Shown here: one piece after another, positions 7,906-16,457 of the stretch
Layout: every line of letters begins with the position of its first letter
Position numbering within the stretch: the stretch's first letter is position 1
Assembly (NCBI RefSeq): GCF_010550675.1
Contig: NZ_JAAGOA010000002.1
Span: forward strand, 1 to 64,000
Source of the DNA: Phytoactinopolyspora halotolerans
GTDB lineage: Bacteria > Actinomycetota > Actinomycetes > Jiangellales > Jiangellaceae
DNA: 64,000 nt
Reading direction: 5' to 3'
Notes under the pieces: generated by a model
The model's input: only the letters and a program-made list of their open reading frames with translations
What the model was told of the DNA's origin: nothing
Database searches by the model: none
Translations under genes and position numbers: made by a program

Positions 7906-8092
7906 CCGCGTGCGTGCGAATGCACGTGGGGGTCCGCGGCCTCGTGGGAGGGCCAGAGGACGATCGCGAGGACTTACTCACCTCCGCGGGTGCGCCGTGC
8001 GACGGCTGCCCGTGGCGTAGTCGGCGTTGTCTCCCCTGCGCTCCACCCCGAGGTCCGGGCTCATCAGGCCCTGACATCGCGAAGGAGGACGC

Positions 8093-10630
8093 GTGAATAT
8101 CACTGTCGTCAAGCGGGATGGAACCGCTGAACCGTACGACGGTCGCAAGATCGCCCGCACCATAGCGGAAGCCGCCGTCGGTCTGGATGACCGGTTCGGC
8201 CGCGCCGCGCAAGTCCGATCAGAACTGGAACTCACCCTCTTCGACGGCATCACCAGCGAGCAGCTGACGGAAGCCGCCATTCAGGTCGCGTTGCAGAACG
8301 TCAAGGAGGATCCAGCGTTCGACACCGTCGCCGCGCGGATGCTGTGCACGACCATGTACCGGCGTGTCCTCGGTGACCACCGGACTCCCGACGATCTCCG
8401 CGCCCTGCACACGTCCCGGTTCGCCGGCTACATCCGCCGGGCGGTCGCCGACGGCGTGCTGGACGCGCGGCTGGGCAGGGCGTTCGACCTGGACCGCCTG
8501 GCGGCGGCCCTGGATCCCGGACGCGACGAGTCGCTTCGGTACATCGGCGTGGTCACCTTGCGTCATCGGTACATGGTGAACGCCCCGGACGGCGCGCCGA
8601 TCGAAGTGCCGCAGTTCTTCTGGATGCGGGTGGCGATGGGGCTGGCGCTGAACGAAGCCGACCCTACGTCGTCGGCGCTGGCCTGCTATGAGCGGATGTC
8701 CCGTCTGGAGTACCTTCCGGCCGGTTCGACACTGGTCAATGCCGGGACCGCGCATGCCCAACTGTCCAACTGCTTCGTGCTGGAGATGGACGACGAGATC
8801 GAGCACATCGCGAAGAGCATCCGCGACGTGATGTGGCTGACCAAGGGCACCGGCGGCATCGGGCTGTCGGTGACCAAGCTGCGTGCCGAAGGGTCGCCGA
8901 TCCGGAGTAACAGCACGACGTCGACCGGGCCGATCCCGTTCATGCATACGGTCGACTCCACGTTGCGCGCGGTCTCCCGTGGCGGGAAGAAGTTCGGCGC
9001 GCTGTGTTTCTACATGGAGAACTGGCATCTGGACTTCCCCCAATTCCTGGACCTGCGACAGAACTCTGGCGACCCGTACCGTCGTACCCGTACGGCGAAC
9101 ACCGCGGTCTGGATCTCAGACGAGTTCATGAAGCGGGTGGCCGACGACGCCGACTGGTACCTGTTCGATCCGCTCGAAGCCGCTGACCTCGCCGAGCTCT
9201 ATGGGGCGCAGTTCTCCCGACGCTACGCCGAGTACGTGAGGAAGGCGGAGGCCGGCGAACTGCGGACGTTCGCGAAGGTCCGCGCCAGGGAGCAGTTCAG
9301 GGCGATGGTGCTGAGCCTGCAGACCACCTCGCACCCCTGGTTGACGTGGAAGGACCCGATCAACAACCGCGCGCTGAACAACAACACCGGGACGATCCAT
9401 CTGTCGAATCTCTGCACCGAGATCTGCCTGCCGCAAGACAAGGAGAACATCGCGGTGTGCAACCTGGCGTCGATCAATCTCGTCCGCCACCTCGAGGCGG
9501 GCCGGTTCGACTGGGACCGGTTGGCGCAGACTGTTCGCCTGGCGGTGCGGCAGTTGGACAACCTCATCGACATCACCGTCTCGTCGGTGCCGGAGGCGGA
9601 GCGGTCCAATGAACTGAACCGAGCCGTCGGGCTGGGCGTCATGGGCTTCGCGGAGGTGGTCGAGCGGCTCGGATGGTCCTACCAGAGCGAGTTCGCCTAC
9701 GAGCTGATCGATGAGCTGATGGAGTTCATCAGCTGGCACGCGATCGACGCGAGTGCCGATCTGGCCCGTGAGCGTGGTGCCTATCCCAACTTCAGCGGTT
9801 CGCGGTGGAGCGAGGGGATCGTGCCGATCGACACCGTCGACCTCGCCGAGCAACAGCGCGGCGTCGCGGTGACGGTGTCACGTACCAGCAGGATGGACTG
9901 GGAACGGCTGCGGCGAAAGGTGCGCGGCGGCATCCGTAACGCGACTCTGCTGGCGATCGCGCCCACCGCGTCCATCGGGCTGGTGGCGGGGACGACGCCC
10001 GGATTGGACCCGCGCTTCACCCAGATCTTCAGCCGGGCCACGAGCTCCGGCAAGTTCCTGGAGGTGAACCAGAACCTGGTGGCCGCGCTGAAAGCGCGTG
10101 GGTTGTGGGAGTCGGTCCGTGACGACGTGCTGCGGGCGCAGGGCGACGTGGCGTCGTTGCCGGACGTTCCGGACACGCTGAAGGCGGTCTACAAGACCTC
10201 GTTCCAGCTGTCTCCGTACGCGTTCCTCGAGGTGGCGGCCCGTGCTCAGAAGTGGGTCGACCAGGCGATCAGTCGGAACATGTACCTGGAGACGAGGGAC
10301 CCTGACGAGACGATGGAGATCTACGCCGCCGCCTGGGCCAAGGGCATGAAGACCACCTACTACCTGCACATGAAGCCACGTCACACAGCTGAACAGAGCA
10401 CCGTGCGGGTGAACAAGGCGGAGTCGTCGACCATGGCTCGTGCCGCCACGGTGACCGCGGTGGCCTCGTCGTCGGCGGAATCCGGGGCAAGCGATGCGAC
10501 GAGGGGCACCGGAACCCGCGCCCGGAGGGCCGCGGGGCGTGGCTTCGGCTTCCAGGAGGTTGATGTCGTCGCCGATGTCGCGTGCCCCGTCGACCCGCAA
10601 GAACACCTGGAATGCGAGGCCTGCCAGTAG
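8093..10630 (+). CDS. nrdA: Class I ribonucleotide reductase, large subunit
   Basis: NrdA (845 aa) reduces ribonucleotides to deoxyribonucleotides. An N-terminal ATP-cone (about 1-90) gives allosteric activity control. Active-site residues are visible: Cys227 (SNCFVL), Asn439-Leu-Cys441-Thr-Glu443, Cys456 (AVCNLAS) and the radical-transfer pair Tyr756-Tyr757 (TTYYLHMKPRH). The C-terminal redox pair is C841-EA-C844. An Ala/Ser-rich linker (about 775-815) joins the core to the tail and is longer than in E. coli. GTG start at 8093 has GAAGGAGG 4 bp upstream. Expression is controlled by the upstream cobalamin riboswitch; nrdB follows 131 bp downstream. Confidence 0.97.
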   Translation: MNITVVKRDGTAEPYDGRKIARTIAEAAVGLDDRFGRAAQVRSELELTLFDGITSEQLTEAAIQVALQNVKEDPAFDTVAARMLCTTMYRRVLGDHRTPDDLRALHTSRFAGYIRRAVADGVLDARLGRAFDLDRLAAALDPGRDESLRYIGVVTLRHRYMVNAPDGAPIEVPQFFWMRVAMGLALNEADPTSSALACYERMSRLEYLPAGSTLVNAGTAHAQLSNCFVLEMDDEIEHIAKSIRDVMWLTKGTGGIGLSVTKLRAEGSPIRSNSTTSTGPIPFMHTVDSTLRAVSRGGKKFGALCFYMENWHLDFPQFLDLRQNSGDPYRRTRTANTAVWISDEFMKRVADDADWYLFDPLEAADLAELYGAQFSRRYAEYVRKAEAGELRTFAKVRAREQFRAMVLSLQTTSHPWLTWKDPINNRALNNNTGTIHLSNLCTEICLPQDKENIAVCNLASINLVRHLEAGRFDWDRLAQTVRLAVRQLDNLIDITVSSVPEAERSNELNRAVGLGVMGFAEVVERLGWSYQSEFAYELIDELMEFISWHAIDASADLARERGAYPNFSGSRWSEGIVPIDTVDLAEQQRGVAVTVSRTSRMDWERLRRKVRGGIRNATLLAIAPTASIGLVAGTTPGLDPRFTQIFSRATSSGKFLEVNQNLVAALKARGLWESVRDDVLRAQGDVASLPDVPDTLKAVYKTSFQLSPYAFLEVAARAQKWVDQAISRNMYLETRDPDETMEIYAAAWAKGMKTTYYLHMKPRHTAEQSTVRVNKAESSTMARAATVTAVASSSAESGASDATRGTGTRARRAAGRGFGFQEVDVVADVACPVDPQEHLECEACQ

Positions 10631-10761
10631 GCGAGTCCACCGCGCCCGCGCCACCGCCCGGGTGGCCGGCTACGGCCCGCCGACGATCGCCTGCCTGACG
10701 ACGCCCGTCGGCGATGGCCTCGCCAGAGCCACCGGCTCAGACAACCAAGGAGCACACCACG

Positions 10762-11757
10762 ATGAAGACGATCTTGGGAACCGGCATCCAGGAAGGGCTG
10801 CTGCTGAAACCGGTCCGCTACCCGTGGGCCTACGACCTGTACAACCAAGCCGTGGCGAATACCTGGTTCCCGCACGAGGTCCAGCTCGGAGAGGACCTTG
10901 CGGACTTCAAGCGTATGACGGCGGAGGAGCGGCATGCGTTGACGTTCCTCATGAGCTACTTCAACCCGAACGAACTTCTGGTCAACAAGGCGTTGGCGTA
11001 CGGCGTCTACCCCTACCTGAACGCGGCCGAGACGCATCTCTACCTGGCCAAGCAGATGTGGGAGGAAGCCAACCACGTGATGGCCTTCGAGTACGTCCTG
11101 GAGACCTTCCCCATCGACCGGCACCAGGCGTATCAGGCGCATGTGGACGAGCCCTCTATGGCGGCCAAGGAGGAGTTCGAGGTCCGCTACATCCGACGGA
11201 TGACCGAGCAACCCCTGGACATCGGCACCACCGAGGGCAAGCGGGATTTCGTCCGCAACCTGGTCGCCTACAACATCGTCTTGGAGGGGATCTGGTTCTA
11301 CAGCGGCTTCATGGTGGCGTTGAGTTTCCGGCAGCGGAATCTGCTGCGGAACTTCGCTTCGCTGATCGACTGGATCGTGCGGGATGAGAGCCTGCATCTG
11401 AAGTTCGGGATCAACCTGATTCTCACCGTCTTGGACGAGAATCCCGATCTGCGCACGGAGACGTTCGCCGTCGAGATCAAGCAGATGATCCTCGATGGTG
11501 TGGCCATGGAGGAGCGGTACAACCGGGATCTGTTACCACGCGGCATCCTGGGGATGAACGCGGAATACATCAACAGCTACGTGAAGTATCTCGCCGATCG
11601 GCGCTTGGAGGAGCTTGGCTTCGGTCCGCATTACAAGGTCGCCAATCCGGCGAAATGGATGGCTGCCGCGAACGACACGCTCGAGCTGGTCAACTTCTTC
11701 GAATCGATCAACACAAGCTACGAGGTCGACGTCCGTGCAGATGGCCGAGGCCCGTGA
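10762..11757 (+). CDS. nrdB: Class Ic-type ribonucleotide reductase, small subunit
   Basis: Small subunit (331 aa) that houses the metal cofactor and starts the radical chain for NrdA. Metal ligands read as Glu71, Glu102, His105, Glu175, Glu209 and His212. The position of the radical tyrosine (His+4) is Phe109, inside EEANHVMAFEYV. As I recall the Chlamydia class Ic enzyme (E89, E120, H123, F127, E193, E227, H230), every position matches with a constant offset of 18. A tyrosine-free Mn/Fe cofactor is therefore likely. The C-terminal Tyr for radical transfer (SYEVD) is kept. ATG 10762 has AAGGAG upstream. Confidence 0.95.
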   Translation: MKTILGTGIQEGLLLKPVRYPWAYDLYNQAVANTWFPHEVQLGEDLADFKRMTAEERHALTFLMSYFNPNELLVNKALAYGVYPYLNAAETHLYLAKQMWEEANHVMAFEYVLETFPIDRHQAYQAHVDEPSMAAKEEFEVRYIRRMTEQPLDIGTTEGKRDFVRNLVAYNIVLEGIWFYSGFMVALSFRQRNLLRNFASLIDWIVRDESLHLKFGINLILTVLDENPDLRTETFAVEIKQMILDGVAMEERYNRDLLPRGILGMNAEYINSYVKYLADRRLEELGFGPHYKVANPAKWMAAANDTLELVNFFESINTSYEVDVRADGRGP

Positions 11758-11943
11758 CGCGTCTACCACGCGCACCGGCGGGCCCGATACGCCGGCCGGA
11801 GTGATACATCGGTGGCGGAGGCCATGCGTGGGCCGCAGCCATACGCCGGCGGCATCCGGGAGCGCCGTCCTCCGCACCTGTCGCGTCGGTGGTCGGCGTG
11901 CACTAGGCTCTGAAATCTGGGCGACGATGAGCGAGGTGGAGAC

Positions 11944-12885
11944 GTGTCGGGCACAAAGTTCGGTAGGCCGAAGTTTGGTCTTTGGCATACCGGACTCTTG
12001 ACTTCGGCTCTCGTTATGTCGGCCTGTGGGGGTGATGTCGCGGCCGTCGACCCCGACGACGGCCGGCTCAAGGTGGTCACGACGTTCACCGTGTTGGCCG
12101 ACATCGCGCAGAACGTCGGCGGCGACGGCGTCGTCGTCGAATCGATCACCAAACCGGGCATGGAGATCCATGGCTACGAACCGACCCCGAGCGACGTGCG
12201 GCGGGTGGCGGACGCCGACCTCGTCCTGTACAACGGGCTCGGCCTGGAACTGTGGTTCTCCGACTTCATGGCCAGGATCGACGCGCCGAGCGCAGTGGTG
12301 ACGGACGGAATCGACACGCTCCCCATCGCCTCCGGCGATTACGCGGGCGATGCCAACCCACACGCCTGGATGTCCCCGCTCAACGTCGCGATCTACGCCC
12401 GGAACATCGCGGACGCTCTCGCGGAGATCGACCCCGGCGGCGGCGACCGGTACGAGGCCAACGCCGCCGCCTACGCGGACGAGGTCGCCGACGTGCAGGA
12501 GACGTTGCTGGCCGGTGTGGCCGAACTGCCGCCTCATCAGCGCGCGCTGGTCACATGTGAGGGCGCGTTCTCGTACCTCGCCGCCGATGCCGGCCTCACC
12601 GAGGTCTACCTGTGGCCGGTCAACAGCGACGTGCAAGGGACACCACGACAGGTCACGGGTGCGATCGAGTACGTACGACAGCACGACGTCCCCGCGGTGT
12701 TCTGCGAGTCGACGGTCAGCGACGAGCTCCAGCGGCAGGTCGCCCGCGACGCGGGCGCCGCGTTCGGTGGGGTGCTGTACGTCGACTCGTTGTCCGAGGA
12801 GGACGGCCCCGTACCGACGTACCTGGATCTGATCCGTCGTGACGTCGCGACGATCATCGCCGGTCTGAACGGGCAGGGGAGCTGA
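11944..12885 (+). CDS. Manganese-type ABC transporter substrate-binding lipoprotein
   Basis: Cluster A-I metal-binding protein (313 aa). The lipobox LVMSAC places the lipidated Cys at 28. Likely metal ligands are His76 (EIHGYEP), His140 (NPHAWM), Glu206 (CEGAFSY) and Asp281 (YVDSL). The His-His-Glu-Asp set is that of Mn/Fe binders such as PsaA and MntC, while zinc binders have a third His. A TAGGCT -10 (11904-11909) stands 35 bp before the GTG, which has GAGGTGGAG upstream. ATPase, permease and an MntR-like regulator follow in order, so the whole block reads as a manganese importer under its own sensor. Confidence 0.9.
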   Translation: MSGTKFGRPKFGLWHTGLLTSALVMSACGGDVAAVDPDDGRLKVVTTFTVLADIAQNVGGDGVVVESITKPGMEIHGYEPTPSDVRRVADADLVLYNGLGLELWFSDFMARIDAPSAVVTDGIDTLPIASGDYAGDANPHAWMSPLNVAIYARNIADALAEIDPGGGDRYEANAAAYADEVADVQETLLAGVAELPPHQRALVTCEGAFSYLAADAGLTEVYLWPVNSDVQGTPRQVTGAIEYVRQHDVPAVFCESTVSDELQRQVARDAGAAFGGVLYVDSLSEEDGPVPTYLDLIRRDVATIIAGLNGQGS

Positions 12886-12892
12886 TGCTTGC

Positions 12893-13759
12893 GTGAAACG
12901 CGACGACGACGCGGCGGCGGCCGACGGTCCCGGCGTGCATCTCAGGCGAGCCGGTACCGGCGCAGGGCAGGCTCCCCCAGGCGGAAGGACGGGCGCCGAT
13001 GAGCGGATAGGCGCCGACGCGGAGACGAAGCCCGACGTGGTGGTCGAGCTGTCGGGCGTGAGCGTCAGCTACGGGGATGTCGTCGCGCTGGACGGGGTGT
13101 CGCTACAGCTGGGCGCGGGCCGCATCTGCGCGCTCATCGGGATGAACGGCTCGGGCAAGTCGACGCTGTTCAAGACCGTGATGGGGCTGCTGCGTCCACA
13201 CGACGGGGTGGTGCGCCTGTTCGGCGCGGATCCGGCGCGCAGCCGCCGCGCGGGGGAGGTCGCGTACGTGCCGCAGGCGGAGAACGTCGACTGGGACTTC
13301 CCGCTCCGGGTGCGCGACGTCGTGACCATGGGCCGGTACGGTCGGATGTCGCCGCTTCGACGTGCGCGTGCGGCCGATCGCATCGCCGTCGACGACGCGC
13401 TCGACCAGGCGGATCTGGCCGGCCTCGCGGACCGGCAGATCGGCGAGCTCTCCGGCGGTCAGCGCCGGCGCGTCTTCCTGGCGCGCGGGATCGCTCAGGG
13501 CGCCCGGCTGCTGCTGCTCGACGAGCCGTTCTCCGGGGTGGACAAGCGGTCCGAGGCCACCATGTCGGAACTGTTGCGACGTCGTGCCGACGACGGTTGT
13601 GCCGTGCTGGTCGCTACGCATGACCTCGACGCGGTCCCCGACCTCGCGGATGAGGCCATCCTCCTGCACCGGCGGGTGCTGATGCACACGACGCCGGACG
13701 AGGCGCTGCGCCCGGAGAATCTGGCGCTGGCGTTCCACGGTGGGGAGGCTCGGGCGTGA
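12893..13759 (+). CDS. Metal ABC transporter ATP-binding protein
   Basis: ATPase (288 aa) of the manganese-type importer. Walker A GMNGSGKST, signature LSGGQRRR and Walker B LLLLDEPF are all intact, with a switch His in ATHDLD. The ABC core starts near residue 45. The first ~44 residues (Asp/Gly/Ala-rich) are an unusual extension from the GTG start, and no better in-frame start is obvious. It begins 8 bp after the lipoprotein gene and overlaps the permease gene by 4 bp. Confidence 0.92.
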   Translation: MKRDDDAAAADGPGVHLRRAGTGAGQAPPGGRTGADERIGADAETKPDVVVELSGVSVSYGDVVALDGVSLQLGAGRICALIGMNGSGKSTLFKTVMGLLRPHDGVVRLFGADPARSRRAGEVAYVPQAENVDWDFPLRVRDVVTMGRYGRMSPLRRARAADRIAVDDALDQADLAGLADRQIGELSGGQRRRVFLARGIAQGARLLLLDEPFSGVDKRSEATMSELLRRRADDGCAVLVATHDLDAVPDLADEAILLHRRVLMHTTPDEALRPENLALAFHGGEARA

Positions 13760-14610
13760 TCGAGTTCCTCGTCGACCCGGTGCAGTTCGGGGTGATGCAG
13801 CGGGCGTTCCTGGTCACCATCGTGGCGAGCGCCGTCTGCGCCCTGTTGTCCTGCTGGCTGGTGCTGATCGGATGGTCCCTGATGGGGGACGCGGTCTCGC
13901 ATGCCGTGGTGCCGGGGGTGGTGCTCGCGTACCTCGCGGGCGCGCCGTTCGCTCTCGGAGCGTTCGCGTTCGGCTGCGCCGCGGTCTGGCTGATCGGGAC
14001 GGTGCGACAGACCTCGCGCGTCAAGGAGGACGCCGCCATCGGGGTGGTGTTCACCACGCTGTTCGCCTTCGGGCTGGTGCTGATCTCGGTCACGCCCAGT
14101 GAGGTCGACTTCAACCACATCCTCTTCGGTAACGTGCTAGGCGTTTCCGACACGGACCTCGCCCAGGTGCTGGTGCTGGGCCTTCTGACGGCGGCGACAC
14201 TGGTGCTGAAGAGTCGTGACCTCACGCTCTACGCGTTCGACGCCGGCCATGCGCACGCCATCGGTATCAGCCCCCGTCGGTTGCAGCTCCTCCTGCTGGC
14301 GTTGCTGGCGCTCACCGTCGTGGTCGCGCTGCAGGCCGTCGGGGTGATCCTCGTCGTCGCGATGGTCATCACCCCTGGCGCTACCGCATACCTGCTGACC
14401 GCCAGGATGGAGCGGATGCTGCTGCTGGCGCCGTCGTCCGCGATCGGCTGTGCCATCGTGGGCCTGTACTACTCGTACTATGCCGATGTGTCGTCGGGCG
14501 GTGCCGTGGTTCTCGCCCAGGGGCTGCTGTTCTTCGCCGTCTATCTGCTGGCGCCGCGGGGTCTGGCTGGGCTGCGCCGGCTGCGGCCACGGCGGACGGT
14601 CAGGCCGTGA
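13756..14610 (+). CDS. Metal ABC transporter permease (ABC-3 family)
   Basis: Integral membrane subunit (284 aa) with eight or nine hydrophobic segments, typical in length for ZnuB/MntB permeases. The conserved early stretch LIGWSLMGDAVSHAVVPGVVLAY, which in this family includes a His lining the path, is seen at about residues 37-60. The GTG start overlaps the ATPase stop (GTGA). It completes a three-gene importer whose solute-binding protein has manganese-type ligands. Confidence 0.92.
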   Translation: MIEFLVDPVQFGVMQRAFLVTIVASAVCALLSCWLVLIGWSLMGDAVSHAVVPGVVLAYLAGAPFALGAFAFGCAAVWLIGTVRQTSRVKEDAAIGVVFTTLFAFGLVLISVTPSEVDFNHILFGNVLGVSDTDLAQVLVLGLLTAATLVLKSRDLTLYAFDAGHAHAIGISPRRLQLLLLALLALTVVVALQAVGVILVVAMVITPGATAYLLTARMERMLLLAPSSAIGCAIVGLYYSYYADVSSGGAVVLAQGLLFFAVYLLAPRGLAGLRRLRPRRTVRP

Positions 14611-14685
14611 GCGCGGGGTGCACCGGCTGCGTCGCCCGGCTCGCGAGATGGGAAATCCCGGTTGCCGGACGTCTAAGCTGTCGGT

Positions 14686-15390
14686 GTGGTCGTTGAGCAC
14701 CTGGGCAAGGTATCGGTCGCGGCTGAAGACTGCGTCAAAGTGATCTACGCGGCGCGCGAGTGGGACGACGTCGCGGTGACCGCGTCGTACCTGAAGGCCC
14801 GGCTCGGCGTCGGTGCGCCCGCGGTGTCGGAGATGGTGCGCCGCCTCAGCGAGCAGGGGCTGGTCACGCATGAACGCTACGGTCCGGTCGCGCTGACCGA
14901 GGAGGGCACGGCCCTGGCGCTGCGGATGCTGCGCCGGCATCGGCTGGTCGAGACCTACCTCGTCGCCGAACTCGGTTACCGCTGGGATGAGGTGCATGAC
15001 GAGGCGGAGCAACTGGAGCACGTGGTGTCCGACCGGCTGCTCGACCGGATGGACGAGCGGCTCGGCCATCCGACCCGCGACCCGCATGGCGATCCGATCC
15101 CCGCGGCCGACGGGACGGTACGACGACCCGACGCGGTCCCGCTGTCCACGCTCGGTGTCGGTGACGTCGGCTTCGTCGCCCGCATCTCGGACGACGAACC
15201 CGAGTTGTTGCGTTACTTCACCGCCAATGAGATCTCGCTCGATCAACGGATCGAGGTTCTGCGTCGGCGGTCCTACGCCGGATCGTCGACCTTGCTCGTC
15301 GGCGCCGGTGACGCCGCGTCCGAGCTGGAGCTGACCGACGTCGCCGCGGCCGCCCTGTGGGTCACCCGGCCCGCGGCGCAACCGGCGTAG
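14686..15390 (+). CDS. MntR-like metal-dependent regulator (DtxR family)
   Basis: DtxR/IdeR-family repressor (234 aa): winged HTH at about 10-75, then the metal and dimerisation domain and a C-terminal SH3-like region. In the segment VHDEAEQLEH the residue aligned with DtxR Cys102 is Glu108, next to Glu111 and His112; His85, Glu89 and His104 match the second site. A carboxylate at that place is the mark of manganese-selective MntR-type sensors. It follows the manganese importer by 75 bp and probably represses it when Mn is sufficient. A TAAGCT hexamer (14673-14678) just before the GTG suggests its own, near-leaderless promoter. Confidence 0.88.
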   Translation: MVVEHLGKVSVAAEDCVKVIYAAREWDDVAVTASYLKARLGVGAPAVSEMVRRLSEQGLVTHERYGPVALTEEGTALALRMLRRHRLVETYLVAELGYRWDEVHDEAEQLEHVVSDRLLDRMDERLGHPTRDPHGDPIPAADGTVRRPDAVPLSTLGVGDVGFVARISDDEPELLRYFTANEISLDQRIEVLRRRSYAGSSTLLVGAGDAASELELTDVAAAALWVTRPAAQPA

Positions 15391-15400
15391 CGATCGGGCG

Positions 15401-16222
15401 TTATCCGACGCGCACGCGCGCGAGCTGGCGGGACTGTGCGACCAGCGAGCCGTCCGAGTCGTAGACCTCCGCCTCCTCGTCGAACCAGCCGTCCCGGACC
15501 AGTCTGCCGCGCAGGTGGACGGTGAGCCATCCCGGTGCCGGAAGGCTGCGCGTCAGCACGGACAGTTCCACCGTGGGTGCCCAGCCGAGCCGGCCCAGGC
15601 CGAAGACCGTGGGCGGGAGTGAGTCGACCGCGAGAGCGAGCACGATGGGGCTTGGCTGGGTGCCGTCGACCAGCCGGACGTGGCCGCGCATCGAGAGCTG
15701 CCCGGCGGGCCGGCCGGAGAACCAGCCGAGCGTCTGCGGATCGAGCCGGAGATCGACGTGCTCCAGCAGCCCGACGTGGGTCCCGTCCGGTAGATCGACG
15801 ACCGCCGGGATGCACTCGTCGACGGGGGCGACGGGCTCCGGCGTGGGCCCGGCCCACTCGACGTCGGCGTCCCGGTCCAGCGTCGAAGTCGTGATCAGCG
15901 CTTCGACGCGCGGAATGTCGTCCTGGACGAGCGTGGCGCGCAGCGTCGCCGTCGTGCGGCCGGCCCGAAGCAGGTGGACGTTGATCTGGGCGTGCCCCGG
16001 TGACGGCGGTGCCACGAAGTGCGCGCTGGTACTGACGGGGTGCGGATGCGGCGACTCGGCGGACACGGCCTGCAGGATCAGCGCGAGCAGGTAGCCGCCG
16101 TTGGGCACGTCGCCCACGGACCACGTGCCGTCGATGTCGATGTCGTAGCAACCGGGCTCGGTCTGCTTGACGGTCGTCGCTTCGTTGAAGTCGGCCACGG
16201 CAACCGACCTTATGCTAACCAT
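15401..16222 (-). CDS. Acyl-CoA thioesterase family protein (double hot-dog)
   Basis: Protein of 273 aa with two hot-dog halves in the TesB/4HBT_3 style: an N-terminal half containing the WSVGDVPNGGYLLALILQAV helix and a C-terminal half ending with the strand pattern GWLTVHLRGRLV. Such proteins hydrolyse acyl-CoA thioesters; the natural acyl group is unknown. The start chosen is ATG 16222; longer frames reach upstream but add low-quality sequence. It is convergent with the MntR-like gene (10-bp gap) and divergent from the thioester surface protein. Confidence 0.8.
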   Translation of the reverse strand: MVSIRSVAVADFNEATTVKQTEPGCYDIDIDGTWSVGDVPNGGYLLALILQAVSAESPHPHPVSTSAHFVAPPSPGHAQINVHLLRAGRTTATLRATLVQDDIPRVEALITTSTLDRDADVEWAGPTPEPVAPVDECIPAVVDLPDGTHVGLLEHVDLRLDPQTLGWFSGRPAGQLSMRGHVRLVDGTQPSPIVLALAVDSLPPTVFGLGRLGWAPTVELSVLTRSLPAPGWLTVHLRGRLVRDGWFDEEAEVYDSDGSLVAQSRQLARVRVG

Positions 16223-16457
16223 CAGTTGCTGCCTAGACACTTTCTGTGACGATTTCGGCGTTTGGGCAGGTAGTCGGCGGTAAATTCGGCATCTTCCGAC
16301 ACACCCCGATTGATCGCATGGGGTGGGTGTACGTGCTATGTGACGGTTCGGTAGCATCTGCGTCGGCAGAGATGATCTTTGGTTAGACCATCACACAAAA
16401 CAAGGGCTGATGATCCTGCCTGTAACGGGGGCTGGTGGGGGCAAGAGAAGGAGAGCA

